Part shown: piece after piece, positions 9,238 through 17,958 of the stretch
How positions within the stretch are numbered: position 1 is the first letter of the stretch
Layout of the letters: each line of letters begins with the position of its first letter
Assembly: GCA_023386315.1 (NCBI GenBank)
Contig: JAEWJZ010000008.1
Coordinates: 124,001-188,000 of the forward strand
Reading direction: 5' to 3'
Source of the DNA: Bacillota bacterium
GTDB lineage: Bacteria > Bacillota > Clostridia > Lachnospirales > Lachnospiraceae
DNA length: 64,000 nucleotides
Program-made: the position numbers and the translations under genes
The notes under the pieces: generated by a model
Told to the model about the DNA's origin: nothing
What the model saw: only the letters and a program-made list of their open reading frames with translations
Database searches by the model: none

Positions 9238-10224
9238 TCATTCGTCCTTTTCAAAGGGATAACGTATCCCCCATTGTCTTCTAAGCTCGTCCATGACTTT
9301 CAAAACATGAAGAGTCGTCTGGTGAGGCATCTGCGGGCACTCGGTCAGGCCCTGCTCAATGGCCGCTTTGCTGGCCAGAACCTGATATTCATATCCCGTT
9401 ATCTGCGGCGGTCTTTTATAGGTTTCCACCTGCTTCCGATCCTGATCGTATACACAAATAGATTCAAAATTATTGATGTTTTCCACAACCAGAAATCCTT
9501 TTGTTCCGTAAATAATACCCTGACGGTCAGAAAGTACCTGAACCGAGCTGTTAAGTACAGCCATTTTTCCGCCGGGATAAAGAAGCGTGATGCTGTTTTG
9601 AGCATCCACTCCCGATTCTGTCTTTATCACGCTGGAGGATATATCTGTAATTTCATCGCCGAAGACAAGAGAGGCAAAATTAAGTGTATAAACTCCTACA
9701 TCTAAGAGCGCTCCTCCTGCAAGCTCCGGCTTAACAATCCTGGGCTTATTCAATACCAGATAGGCCAGATTGGCAGTGAGTGTCATTGGTTCTCCAATAA
9801 TGCCGGAATGAAGAATTTCTTTTAATGTCTCAGCCATAGGCATATAACGTACCCACATGGCTTCCGTGATCATCAGGTTTTTCTCTTCTGCCAGATCAAT
9901 CATCTCTTTCGCCTGGGAATAATTTGCTGCAAAGGATTTTTCACAGAGAACATGCTTTCCATGCTCCAGACAGAGCCTGGCATTGCTGTAATGCTCCGAA
10001 TGAGGAGTCGCAATATAAATCAGCTGAATCCCGCTGTCAGCCGCCAGTTCTTCATAAGAGCCATAAGCTTTTTTTATAGAAAAACGTGCTGCAAATTCTT
10101 CCGCCTTTTCAAGGCTTCGTGAAGCAGCTCCATACAAACAGATTTCAGGCATCTGAACCATGGTCTCTGCCAGCAGTGATGCAATTCTGCCTGTTCCCAT
10201 GATCCCAATTTTTAATACTTCCAT
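9238..10224 (-). CDS. Gfo/Idh/MocA-family NAD(P)-dependent oxidoreductase
   Basis: A 328-aa oxidoreductase with an N-terminal Rossmann fold (GIMGTGRIA at about 7-15) and the family signature CEKSFAAN near residue 93, where the Lys is the catalytic-site lysine; the C-terminal half is the alpha/beta substrate domain. Members oxidise or reduce sugars, inositols or trans-dihydrodiols. It most resembles the dihydrodiol dehydrogenase/putative dehydrogenase branch common in Firmicutes. It lies 65 bases after the LysR gene and overlaps the ribosome site of the MATE gene. No substrate can be named. Confidence 0.87.
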   Translation of the reverse strand: MEVLKIGIMGTGRIASLLAETMVQMPEICLYGAASRSLEKAEEFAARFSIKKAYGSYEELAADSGIQLIYIATPHSEHYSNARLCLEHGKHVLCEKSFAANYSQAKEMIDLAEEKNLMITEAMWVRYMPMAETLKEILHSGIIGEPMTLTANLAYLVLNKPRIVKPELAGGALLDVGVYTLNFASLVFGDEITDISSSVIKTESGVDAQNSITLLYPGGKMAVLNSSVQVLSDRQGIIYGTKGFLVVENINNFESICVYDQDRKQVETYKRPPQITGYEYQVLASKAAIEQGLTECPQMPHQTTLHVLKVMDELRRQWGIRYPFEKDE

Positions 10225-10289
10225 AGTTTATCCTCCAGCTGATTATTCTAGTTCTCTTAGTATATCACATGGTTACAGCCCGTACAATA

Positions 10290-11177
10290 TCAATGCTCCT
10301 CCATCTCCAAAACCAGTTCCATAAACGCCTTCATCTCCCTGCTGAGCCACTTATCCTTATGATAAACGATCTGTCTCCACGTCCTCAAATGAAATTCTTT
10401 CATGGAAAGCGCGGTCAGACTTCCCAGCTCCATATCTTTTCTTATGGTAAACTCGGGAAGAAAGGAGATTCCCTCATTCTGCTTAAGAAGTTTTATGATA
10501 AACTCCGTATTTCCAATTTCCAGGAAGGGATGGAGCTTCTTGTCGTCTGATGCCAGATACTGCTCCAGTATAAACCGGTAGCTTGCATCTTTTTCTGTCA
10601 GTATCAGTGGCTGGGTAATCACCTGTTCGATGGTAAGTCCGGTTTCCTTTGCAAATATATGATCCATTGATGCAGCAAATATGATTTCTTCCGGTTTTTC
10701 CAATATTTTAACCCATTTGGCATCATACATTCTGCGATCCAGAAAATACACCATATCTACCTGATTGCTGTTCATCATGTTCAGCAGAGTACCTGGAGAA
10801 TCAACAATAATATTGATATTGACTCTGGGATACCGGTGGTGATACTCCCTGATCAGCGGAGGAAACAGTGTAGAACAGATGGATTCGATTGTACCGATCA
10901 CCAGCCTGCCCGTCAGTTCCGAAGACTGCCCCAGCGCATTACGGGCATAGGCCACATTGCGCATAATTTCAGATGCATACTGATAAAACATCTCCCCCTC
11001 ATGGGTCAGAGTGGTTTGTTTTCCAATCCGGTCAAATAAGTGGATATTTAATTCTCTTTCCAGTTGTTTAATCTGAACTGTGACTGCCGCCTGGGAATAT
11101 TTAAGCTTTTCTGCAGCCCTGCAGAAGCTTTTTAAATCAGCCACTTCTAAAAACGTTCGTATCTCACGGAGTTCCAT
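10290..11177 (-). CDS. LysR-family transcriptional regulator
   Basis: A 295-aa LysR-type regulator with an N-terminal winged helix (about 3-62; AAEKLKYSQAAVTVQIKQLE is the recognition helix) and the two-lobed effector-binding domain behind it. It is divergent from the UPF0597/symporter operon with 149 bp between start codons, the usual arrangement for a LysR activator of the neighbouring operon, and also upstream of the Gfo/Idh-MATE pair on the same strand. Which of the two it controls is not decided by sequence; the divergent operon is the more likely target. Confidence 0.9.
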   Translation of the reverse strand: MELREIRTFLEVADLKSFCRAAEKLKYSQAAVTVQIKQLERELNIHLFDRIGKQTTLTHEGEMFYQYASEIMRNVAYARNALGQSSELTGRLVIGTIESICSTLFPPLIREYHHRYPRVNINIIVDSPGTLLNMMNSNQVDMVYFLDRRMYDAKWVKILEKPEEIIFAASMDHIFAKETGLTIEQVITQPLILTEKDASYRFILEQYLASDDKKLHPFLEIGNTEFIIKLLKQNEGISFLPEFTIRKDMELGSLTALSMKEFHLRTWRQIVYHKDKWLSREMKAFMELVLEMEEH

Positions 11178-11230
11178 AGTTTTCCTCTCATCATTTAAAA
11201 ATATTAAACATAATCATAAAAACATTAAAT

Positions 11231-11259
11231 TTTACATCCAGATGTTTTTATGGTACATT
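11231..11259 (+). promoter_or_regulatory. Candidate promoter of UPF0597/symporter operon
   Basis: TTTACA (11231-11236), 17 bp, TACATT (11254-11259). The weak -10 is in keeping with a promoter that needs the divergent LysR activator. Confidence 0.4.
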
Positions 11260-11326
11260 AAAGTCACTCAGAAATCAACTCAAAAGATGAGTATTTTCAG
11301 CATACGATCAGAAAGGACTTTAAAGT

Positions 11327-12601
11327 ATGGAAAAGGCAAATTGTAAATACCGCGCCTACGTGCAGATACTGAAGGAGGAACTGGTTCCCGCCATGGGCTG
11401 TACGGAACCAATCGCCCTGGCTTACGCTGCCGCAGTAGCAAGAAAAACTCTTGGGGCTATGCCTGATAAGGTGGTAATAGGCGCCAGCGGGAGTATCATT
11501 AAAAATGTAAAATCCGTAATTGTTCCCAATACCGGTCATTTAAAGGGAATCCCCGCTGCCGCTGCTGCAGGTATCGTGGCGGGAGATCCGGAAAAGGAAC
11601 TGGAAGTGATCTCCTGCGTTACACCAGAGCAGATCGCCGGGATGAAAAAATTTATGGAGGAGACTGAATTAGAGGTTATACATATTGATAACGGAATCAC
11701 CTTCGATATCCTTATCACTTTATATAAAGGGTCTTCCACCTGCAAAGTACGGATTGCCAATTACCATACCAATATAGTACTGATCGAGAAAGACGGGGTA
11801 ATCTTAAAGCAGCTGGATGCCGGCAAAGAAGAAGAGGCCCTGACTGACCGGAGCTTACTCAATATGGAGGATATCTGGGATTTTATTAATACAGTTGACA
11901 TTGCTGATATCAAAGAAACGCTGGACCGTCAGATTAAGTACAACTGGGCCATTGCCGAGGAGGGGCTTAAGAATGACTACGGCGCCAATATCGGTAAGGT
12001 ACTTTTAAAGAGCGCAGGCAGCGACATTTCCCTTAAAGCAAAGGCCATGGCTGCGGCCGGTTCCGACGCTCGTATGAATGGCTGCGAGCTGCCAGTCATT
12101 ATTAACTCGGGAAGCGGCAATCAGGGAATCACAGTATCTGTTCCTGTAATCGTCTATGCAAAGGAATTGGGAGTCAGTGAGGAAACCATGTACCGTGCAC
12201 TTGCCTTATCCAACTTAACTTCTATTCATCAGAAGACTCCCATTGGAAGATTATCCGCTTACTGCGGAGCGGTCAATGCGGGGGCAGGGGCAGGAGCCGG
12301 AATAGCCTATCTATGCGGAGGGGGCTACGAAGAGGTCATACATACGGTTGTCAATGCACTGGCCATTGTTTCCGGTATTGTATGCGATGGTGCAAAGGCT
12401 TCCTGTGCGGCAAAGATTGCCTCCTCCATTGAGGCCGGAATCTTTGGATACAGCATGTACAGTCAGGGACAGCAGTTTCTGGATGGGGACGGCATTGTCA
12501 CAAAAGGCGTAGAGGCTACGCTTAGAAACGTTGGAAGATTGGGGAAAAGAGGCATGAAAGAAACCAACGAGGAAATCATTAAAATCATGATAGGAGAATA
12601 G
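11327..12601 (+). CDS. UPF0597 / L-cysteine desulfidase (CyuA/YhaM)-family protein
   Basis: A 424-aa member of the serine dehydratase alpha-chain-like UPF0597 family, whose Escherichia coli member CyuA (YhaM) breaks cysteine into pyruvate, ammonia and sulfide using an iron-sulfur cluster. Signatures visible: MGCTEPIALAYAAA (about 22-36, with the family Cys), NSGSGNQGI (about 263), and CGGGYEE plus CDGAKASCAAKIAS near 325-365, supplying further cysteines for the cluster. It is followed 2 bases later by an amino acid/dicarboxylate symporter, which matches the CyuA-CyuP pairing in which a transporter feeds the enzyme. Substrate could be cysteine, serine or a related hydroxy/thiol amino acid. Confidence 0.85.
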   Translation: MEKANCKYRAYVQILKEELVPAMGCTEPIALAYAAAVARKTLGAMPDKVVIGASGSIIKNVKSVIVPNTGHLKGIPAAAAAGIVAGDPEKELEVISCVTPEQIAGMKKFMEETELEVIHIDNGITFDILITLYKGSSTCKVRIANYHTNIVLIEKDGVILKQLDAGKEEEALTDRSLLNMEDIWDFINTVDIADIKETLDRQIKYNWAIAEEGLKNDYGANIGKVLLKSAGSDISLKAKAMAAAGSDARMNGCELPVIINSGSGNQGITVSVPVIVYAKELGVSEETMYRALALSNLTSIHQKTPIGRLSAYCGAVNAGAGAGAGIAYLCGGGYEEVIHTVVNALAIVSGIVCDGAKASCAAKIASSIEAGIFGYSMYSQGQQFLDGDGIVTKGVEATLRNVGRLGKRGMKETNEEIIKIMIGE

Positions 12602-12603
12602 GT

Positions 12604-13800
12604 ATGAAAAAATTAGTAAGTAGTTTACCATTTAAATTACTTCTGGGGGTTATCGGGGGAATTTTAATCGGGCAGGTGGCTGGAGAACAACTGATGAATG
12701 TTGTGGTAACAGTCAAATACATACTGAATCAGATCATTGTATTCTGTGTTCCGCTCATTATCATCGGCTTTATTGCCCCATCTATTACAAGATTAGGCAA
12801 TAACGCTTCCAAAATGCTGGGAATTGCTGTTTCCGCAGCTTATATTTCTTCCATAGGTGCAGCCTTATTTTCCATGACTGCCGGATATATTATGATCCCC
12901 CATCTGTCCATTTCCGCAAATACAGATGGCTTAAAGGAACTTCCGGGAATTGTATTCCAGCTGGATATTCCCCAGATCATGCCGGTCATGAGCGCACTGG
13001 TGTTTTCACTTTTGCTGGGTCTTGCTGCTACCTGGACAAAAGCTAAGGTGATTACCCAGGTATTGGAGGAATTTCAGGAAATTGTTCTTTCCATTGTAAC
13101 GAAGGTGGTCATACCCATTCTTCCTGTTTTTATCGCATTTACTTTCTGCGCTCTGTCCTACGAAGGAACCATCACAAAACAACTTCCTGTTTTCCTTCAG
13201 GTCGTGCTGATTGTAATGGCAGGGCACTATATCTGGCTGGCAGTTTTGTATCTGATCGGCGGTGCTTATTCCAGAAAGAATCCCTTTGATGTTCTGCGCA
13301 ACTACGGACCTGCTTATATCACTGCCGTAGGAACCATGTCATCAGCAGCCACTCTCGCAGTAGCTTTAAAATGTGCAAAAAAATCACAGCCCACTCTGCG
13401 GGAAGATATGGTGGACTTCGGCATTCCGCTTTTTGCCAACATTCACTTATGCGGATCTGTACTCACCGAGGTTTTCTTTGTTATGACTGTATCGAAAATC
13501 CTTTACGGTTCCATGCCTTCCCTTGGTTCCATGCTTTTATTCTGTGCTCTCCTGGGCGTATTTGCAATTGGTGCGCCGGGCGTTCCGGGAGGAACCGTTA
13601 TGGCATCTCTTGGTCTGATTACCGGAGTCTTAGGTTTCGACGAAATGGGAACTGCTCTCATGTTGACAATCTTTGCACTGCAGGACAGCTTTGGTACTGC
13701 ATGCAATGTAACCGGAGACGGAGCCCTGACTATGATACTAACAGGCTTTGCAGAAAAACATGGAATTAAGAATCAGAAAATAGAATCCGGAATATCATAA
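12604..13800 (+). CDS. Dicarboxylate/amino acid:cation symporter (DAACS family)
   Basis: A 398-aa membrane protein of the GltP/SstT/DctA family of Na+- or H+-coupled transporters. The C-terminal half carries the family core: a serine-rich re-entrant loop (GTMSSAATLAVALK, about 240) and the second hairpin with PGVPGGTVMASLG near 328, ending with the substrate-site helix around NVTGDGALT. It starts 2 bases after the UPF0597 enzyme, with an AGGAG site inside that gene, so import and breakdown of one amino acid are coupled. Serine, threonine or cysteine would fit the context; glutamate or a C4-dicarboxylate cannot be excluded. Confidence 0.88.
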   Translation: MKKLVSSLPFKLLLGVIGGILIGQVAGEQLMNVVVTVKYILNQIIVFCVPLIIIGFIAPSITRLGNNASKMLGIAVSAAYISSIGAALFSMTAGYIMIPHLSISANTDGLKELPGIVFQLDIPQIMPVMSALVFSLLLGLAATWTKAKVITQVLEEFQEIVLSIVTKVVIPILPVFIAFTFCALSYEGTITKQLPVFLQVVLIVMAGHYIWLAVLYLIGGAYSRKNPFDVLRNYGPAYITAVGTMSSAATLAVALKCAKKSQPTLREDMVDFGIPLFANIHLCGSVLTEVFFVMTVSKILYGSMPSLGSMLLFCALLGVFAIGAPGVPGGTVMASLGLITGVLGFDEMGTALMLTIFALQDSFGTACNVTGDGALTMILTGFAEKHGIKNQKIESGIS

Positions 13801-13806
13801 TATACA

Positions 13807-13850
13807 AAGTGCGTCCCGGCCAGGACTTTCCCCCCTGTCAGGACGCACTT
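13807..13850. terminator. Bidirectional terminator
   Basis: AAGTGCGTCC (13807-13816) pairs with GGACGCACTT (13841-13850), a 10-bp perfect outer stem, between the symporter and the convergent uxuB gene; T-rich on exit. Confidence 0.8.
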
Positions 13851-13861
13851 TTATATCTTCA

Positions 13862-15475
13862 TCAGTGATTTAATTCACGCTTCAGTGTTTCTCTCACTGC
13901 TCCGGCTCCCGTAATCTGTGCGCAGAACATTTCTTCAATCTTTTCTCCAATACCTGCCTTGTAAAGATCAATTCCAAAAATATGCTCATTAGACAGGATT
14001 TCTTTCAGCTGGCCATGGTAAGTCTCCGGCTTTCCAAGTTCAATTCCTTTTAACTTCTCTGTCAGCTCTGGAATCATAGGATCAGAAGAGAGTTCAAATG
14101 CCTTACCCTCATCATCCACTGCCAGTAGATAACGGCACCAGCCAGCAATTGCCAGAGGAATGGCTTTTAATTTTTTCGCATCTCCGTATTTTTCCACATA
14201 TGCCTTAATGGTCTCACCATAACGAATTCCAACCTTCTGAGATGTATCAGTAGCAATTCGCTGAGGTGTATCAGGCATAAAAGGATTGGGGATTCTGACA
14301 CGAATTACTTCATCTACAAATTCCATAGGAGATAGAATACCAGGGTCAGTAACAACCGGCATACCTTCTACCGGACCGATCTCATGAACCAGCTGGTTCA
14401 GCTGCGCATCCTTCATCTCATCTGCAATCAGTGTATATCCGAGAACACAGCCGTAAACAGCCAGTGCCGTATGCAGCGGATTTAAGCAGGTGGTAACTTT
14501 CATTCGCTCTACTTTATTTACAGTATCCCGGTCTGTCATATACACACCGGCTTTCTCAAGTGCCGGCCTTCCGTTAGGGAACTTGTCTTCAATTACCAGA
14601 TACTGAGGTCCCTCTGCATTAACAAATGGTGCGATGTAGGTCTTCTTGGATGTGATTACCGGAGCCATATCCTCAACTCCTGCTTTTTCCAGCTCGCTGC
14701 ATACAGAATCTGCAGGACGTGGCGTGATCTTATCAATCATGGACCAGGGGAAAGAAATACGGGATTCGTCTTCCAGGTAATCAACAAAGGCTTTCTCTAC
14801 AAATCCTCTGCTCTCCCATTCTCTTGCAACTGTCACGATGGACTGTTTCAGCTTTTCTCCATTATGAGAGCAGTTATCCATGGAAACCACCGCCAGAGGT
14901 GCCTTTCCAGCCTTAAACCGTTCAAACAGCAGCGCACATACCACTGCCATGGCGGAAACTGCTTTATCGGGACCATTTTCCAGATCTGCCAAGATAAATG
15001 GGAAATAGTTTCCCTCTGTTCCCTTCAGTGCATAGCCTTTTTCTGTAATAGTAAAAGACGCCATCTGCAAGCCAGGATTTACAAAGATCTCCTTCAGGCG
15101 GTTCCACTCAGATGCAGCAGAGGACTGAGCCCTGATTGCTTCTGTCAGGGATCCGATCACCTTTTTTCCAGTGGAGCCATCTGCATTCAGGGTTACTCCA
15201 AGAACCAGATTGTCATATGGATCGTAGATCTTATCAATTACATCAAAATCAAAAGTCTCTACACAGGTAATTCCTTTGGTGCTTTCTCCCTGGGCAATCA
15301 GAGTGTCTGCAATTCCTCCGATAAAGATACGGAAGATATTACCTGCTCCAAAATGTACCCACACCGGTGATTCTTTTGTCTCTCTGACCACCGTCTCAAT
15401 GTCATAAAGCGGAAGACTGATTCCAGCTGCCTCCCAGGCTTCTTTATTTTTTAAACCCTTTAATGTCAGCTTCAT
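13862..15475 (-). CDS. uxuB: Mannitol dehydrogenase-family oxidoreductase, D-mannonate oxidoreductase (fructuronate reductase)
   Basis: A 537-aa long-chain polyol dehydrogenase that interconverts D-fructuronate and D-mannonate with NADH. N-terminal Rossmann region about 35-250 (VHFGAGNIFR near 40 is the dinucleotide-binding start), then the C-terminal helical catalytic domain with the KVERMKVTTCLNPLHTALA signature near 325-345, which holds the catalytic Lys and nearby Asn/His. Fifteen bases downstream of uxuA, with AAGGAGG before the ATG, so the two steps of glucuronate breakdown are made together. Tagaturonate reductase (UxaB) is the alternative within the family; the uxuA partner argues for UxuB. 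Confidence 0.88.
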   Translation of the reverse strand: MKLTLKGLKNKEAWEAAGISLPLYDIETVVRETKESPVWVHFGAGNIFRIFIGGIADTLIAQGESTKGITCVETFDFDVIDKIYDPYDNLVLGVTLNADGSTGKKVIGSLTEAIRAQSSAASEWNRLKEIFVNPGLQMASFTITEKGYALKGTEGNYFPFILADLENGPDKAVSAMAVVCALLFERFKAGKAPLAVVSMDNCSHNGEKLKQSIVTVAREWESRGFVEKAFVDYLEDESRISFPWSMIDKITPRPADSVCSELEKAGVEDMAPVITSKKTYIAPFVNAEGPQYLVIEDKFPNGRPALEKAGVYMTDRDTVNKVERMKVTTCLNPLHTALAVYGCVLGYTLIADEMKDAQLNQLVHEIGPVEGMPVVTDPGILSPMEFVDEVIRVRIPNPFMPDTPQRIATDTSQKVGIRYGETIKAYVEKYGDAKKLKAIPLAIAGWCRYLLAVDDEGKAFELSSDPMIPELTEKLKGIELGKPETYHGQLKEILSNEHIFGIDLYKAGIGEKIEEMFCAQITGAGAVRETLKRELNH

Positions 15476-15490
15476 AGCGGCACTGCCTCC

Positions 15491-16564
15491 TTAGTTTTTC
15501 ACTGATTCCTTATCAATGGCTTCCCATAATCCCTGGAGATATACTGCTCCCAGTGCTCTGTCATAAAGACCGTATCCAGGCATGGCAACTTCTCCCCAGA
15601 TCATTCTTCCATGATCCGGACGGATCACACCGTCAAATCCTGTTTCATACAGTGCTTTCATAATGGCATGCATGTCCATGGAGCCGTCAGAAGAAAGATG
15701 CGCTGCTTCTTCAAAATCTCTCTCACTGTTGTATTTTAAGTTTCTCACATGTGCAAATGGAATTCTTCCCTTTGCAGCTTTAATAATATCACAGATATCG
15801 TTGGCGGGATTGGATCCAAGAGATCCTGTGCATAAGGTAATACCATTGTATGGCTTGTCAACAGCCTTTAGCAGTTTTACAATCCATTCCTTGTTACGCA
15901 CGATTCTTGGCAGACCGAAGATTGGCCATGCCGGATCATCGGGGTGAATACCCATCCTGATATCATATTTTTCACAAACCTCACCGATTGACTCAAGGAA
16001 ATAAACAAGGTTATGAAACAGCTTTTCTTCGTTGATGTCTTTGTATGCCTCAAATAAAGCTTCCAGACGTGACAGACGCTCCGGCTCCCAGCCTGGCATT
16101 ACAAAGCCGTTGGACATCTTTTCAACAGATTCTTTCATATGTGCGGGATCTATTTTATCTACTACATCCTGGTTATAAGCAAGTACGGTTGATCCATCAG
16201 GACGTACTCTTGCCAGATCGGAACGTGTCCAGTCAAATACAGGCATAAAATTATAGCAGACCATATGAATTCCGGCTTTACCCAGATTTTCAAGAGTCTC
16301 GATATAATTTGCAATATGCTGTTCCCGCTTTTCGGTACCGATCTTAATATCGTCAGAAATATTCACTGATTCGATTCCGGCAATGGTGAGGCCTGCATCC
16401 TCCACTGCTTTTTTAAGTTCCAAAATCTCTGCCTCGGTCCAAACCTCTCCTGCCTGTTTTCCCATCAGGGTTGTAACAACACCTTTTACTCCGGGTATCT
16501 GTTTGATCTGTTCAAGAGACACACTGTCATATCCTGGTCCATACCAGCGCAAAGTCATTTCCAT
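15491..16564 (-). CDS. uxuA: D-mannonate dehydratase
   Basis: Dehydrates D-mannonate to 2-keto-3-deoxygluconate in the hexuronate pathway (cytosol, metal-dependent TIM barrel). The family start MTLRWYGPGYDSVSLEQI is evident after the first two residues, as are the metal-site segments MGIHPDDPAWPIFGLPRI (about 200) and HVRNLK (about 270) and the C-terminal RPDHGRMIWGE (about 315). Length of 357 aa is typical for the Gram-positive form. AGGAGG lies before the ATG. First gene of the uxuA-uxuB pair. The remaining enzymes (UxaC, KdgK, KdgA) are not in the window. Confidence 0.95.
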   Translation of the reverse strand: MEMTLRWYGPGYDSVSLEQIKQIPGVKGVVTTLMGKQAGEVWTEAEILELKKAVEDAGLTIAGIESVNISDDIKIGTEKREQHIANYIETLENLGKAGIHMVCYNFMPVFDWTRSDLARVRPDGSTVLAYNQDVVDKIDPAHMKESVEKMSNGFVMPGWEPERLSRLEALFEAYKDINEEKLFHNLVYFLESIGEVCEKYDIRMGIHPDDPAWPIFGLPRIVRNKEWIVKLLKAVDKPYNGITLCTGSLGSNPANDICDIIKAAKGRIPFAHVRNLKYNSERDFEEAAHLSSDGSMDMHAIMKALYETGFDGVIRPDHGRMIWGEVAMPGYGLYDRALGAVYLQGLWEAIDKESVKN

Positions 16565-16814
16565 TGTTTCGTTCCTCCTGTTTTTTAATCATTCATGGTT
16601 TTTACGTATAGATGCGGCCGGCACAAAATAAGTGCTGTCCCTATTATGTGTTAGTAATGCCCAGCCAACCAAACATGTATGAATTTTTCTATTACATGCC
16701 CTTCTATCTTGTATGGTAGTATATTACGAGGAAATATTCAATATGTAATTTTGTACATTTTATGACTACATTTTTGTGCATATTGACATATTTTTATTTT
16801 CTATTCTTATATCA
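16565..16814. other. Upstream region of uxuA without genes
   Basis: AT-rich, no plausible gene. It holds a loose inverted repeat CATGTA (16674-16679) / TACATG (16693-16698) and a half copy (CTTGTAT, 16708-16714) of the palindrome found at 16844. A minus-strand TATACT at 16718-16723 is a possible -10 for uxuA but has no good -35. Confidence 0.4.
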
Positions 16815-16843
16815 TTGACATTTGAATGTTTACAAAGCATGAT
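16815..16843 (+). promoter_or_regulatory. Candidate promoter of second GntR gene
   Basis: TTGACA (16815-16820), 17 bp, CATGAT (16838-16843). A perfect palindrome follows at once, overlapping the expected start site. It leaves a leader of about 125 bases before the ATG at 16974. Confidence 0.5.
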
Positions 16844-16857
16844 ACTTGTATACAAGT
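16844..16857. promoter_or_regulatory. 14-bp palindrome, likely operator for the uxu GntR regulator
   Basis: ACTTGTATACAAGT is a perfect palindrome just downstream of the -10 of the GntR-gene promoter and 280 bp before uxuA. Even-centred TTGTATACAA cores are common for GntR-family hexuronate regulators. Role is inferred from position. Confidence 0.6.
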
Positions 16858-16973
16858 TATCTCCCGATCCAAACGGGTTTTTAAATAAAACGATAGATAA
16901 ACTTGCTGTTCAGTAGTATACTAACCGTATGATCCTGTCAGCAGGATTTATATTTTGATAAGAGAGGTTTTTT

Positions 16974-17648
16974 ATGAAATTGTTCGATCGGTCTCCCGGA
17001 GAGAATGCAAGAAACTATGCCATACGCGTTCTTCTCTATAATATCATTAACCTGGAGCTTGCTCCGGGCAGTGCAGTAAGTGAAAACGAGCTTTCTTCTA
17101 CCTTAAAGCTTTCAAGAACGCCAGTCAGAGAGGCACTGATTGAACTGAGCAAATCAAGCCTTGTTGAAATACTCCCCCAAAGGGGCAGCTATATATCAAA
17201 AATCGATTATGAACGCATTGAAGAAGCACGCTTTATGAGACTTGTTCTGGAAAATGCGGTTTTAAAGCTTGCATGCGAAAGTCCGGAACCAGTGGATTTA
17301 AAGAAGCTGAAAGACAATATAAGTGAGCAGAAGTTCTGCCTGGAGCAGGAAGACACAGCAAAGTTCTTCCCACTGGATAATGAGTTTCATATGCTCTTGT
17401 TTCAATCTGTGAATAAAGCCAGAACGTTTGAGATCATTCAGTCCCAGATGGTCCATTTTGACCGGATCAGAACCCTTTCCTTAAAATCAAGCAAGCCTAC
17501 CAGGCTTGTGGAAGATCATGAGAATATTATATATGCCATTGAGCGCAGGGATTCAGAGCTTGCCGAGATCCTGATGACCAGGCATATAAACAGACACCAG
17601 TTGGAAAAGTCAGAGCTTGTGGCGTCATTTCCCGACTATTTCATTTAA
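16974..17648 (+). CDS. GntR-family (FCD) transcriptional regulator, probably of uxu genes
   Basis: A 224-aa regulator with winged helix at about 10-75 (ENELSSTLKLSRTPVREALI recognition region, wing PQRGSYIS) and an FCD effector domain (DNEFHMLLFQ, DHENIIYAIE). Divergent from uxuA-uxuB with 409 bp between, so a role as the UxuR/ExuR-type repressor of hexuronate use is likely, with fructuronate or another uronate as inducer. The palindrome at 16844 is a good operator candidate. GAGAGG precedes the ATG. Its own terminator follows. Confidence 0.88.
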   Translation: MKLFDRSPGENARNYAIRVLLYNIINLELAPGSAVSENELSSTLKLSRTPVREALIELSKSSLVEILPQRGSYISKIDYERIEEARFMRLVLENAVLKLACESPEPVDLKKLKDNISEQKFCLEQEDTAKFFPLDNEFHMLLFQSVNKARTFEIIQSQMVHFDRIRTLSLKSSKPTRLVEDHENIIYAIERRDSELAEILMTRHINRHQLEKSELVASFPDYFI

Positions 17649-17653
17649 CAGCA

Positions 17654-17696
17654 AAAAATCCCTCTCAGACAACGACTATGTCCAAGAGGGATTTTT
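17654..17696 (+). terminator. Terminator of GntR gene
   Basis: A 12-bp stem (17654-17665 with 17685-17696) ending in five T, 6 bases after the stop codon. Confidence 0.85.
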
Positions 17697-17715
17697 CAGA
17701 TATTTTCATTTTTTA

Positions 17716-17745
17716 TTGGTATATTTATGAGTTGGTACATATAAT
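17716..17745 (+). promoter_or_regulatory. Promoter of small toxin-like gene
   Basis: TTGGTA (17716-17721), 18 bp, perfect TATAAT (17740-17745). Start would be near 17752, giving a leader of about 70 bases before the ATG at 17825. Confidence 0.6.
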
Positions 17746-17792
17746 TATACTGGCAGGTACAAACTGCTGGCAATCGTGTATAGGGTGGTAGG

Positions 17793-17816
17793 CCTCGATT
17801 CTACATAGAATGGAGG
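17793..17816 (+). promoter_or_regulatory. Hairpin hiding the Shine-Dalgarno of the toxin-like gene
   Basis: CCTC (17793-17796) and ATTCT (17798-17802) pair with AGAAT (17807-17811) and GAGG (17813-17816) around an ACAT loop, with one G/G mismatch. GAGG is the ribosome-binding core for the ATG at 17825. Sequestered ribosome sites are usual in type I toxin messages. Confidence 0.65.
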
Positions 17817-17824
17817 TGTTGCTT

Positions 17825-17911
17825 ATGAAGAATTATGATTTCAAGGACTTAATGTCTTTTGGTACGTTCCTTCTGGCACTGCTGACATTCGTCTTTATGA
17901 CGTGTCACTGA
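17825..17911 (+). CDS. Putative holin-like small toxin (type I toxin family), 28 aa
   Basis: A 28-residue protein: a short charged start (MKNYDFKDLM), then one hydrophobic segment SFGTFLLALLTFVFMTC and a terminal His. This layout, with the Ser-Phe-Gly-Thr-Phe-hydrophobic-Leu-Leu-Thr core, matches the putative holin-like toxin group related to TxpA/Bsr/Fst peptides, which insert in the membrane and are silenced by an antisense RNA. A good GGAGG site is 8 bases upstream but buried in a hairpin. It has its own promoter and a two-way terminator. Too short for ordinary gene calling. Gene reality is well supported by RBS, promoter and terminator; toxicity is inference. Confidence 0.75.
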   Translation: MKNYDFKDLMSFGTFLLALLTFVFMTCH

Positions 17912-17913
17912 CC

Positions 17914-17958
17914 GCAAAAAGCCTTCCCTGTACTTTGGCCGGTCGGGAAGGTTTTTGC
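17914..17958. terminator. Two-way terminator shared by toxin-like gene and opposing transcript
   Basis: GCAAAAA plus CCTTCCC (17914-17928, one bulged G) pair with GGGAAGG plus TTTTTGC (17945-17958). T runs at the 3' side on both strands mean it can stop transcription from either direction. Confidence 0.8.

Noticed and set aside
7899..9705. Long plus-strand readings inside the MATE and Gfo/Idh genes
   Set aside because: They run opposite to well recognised proteins, lack ribosome sites and show no family pattern; they are shadows.
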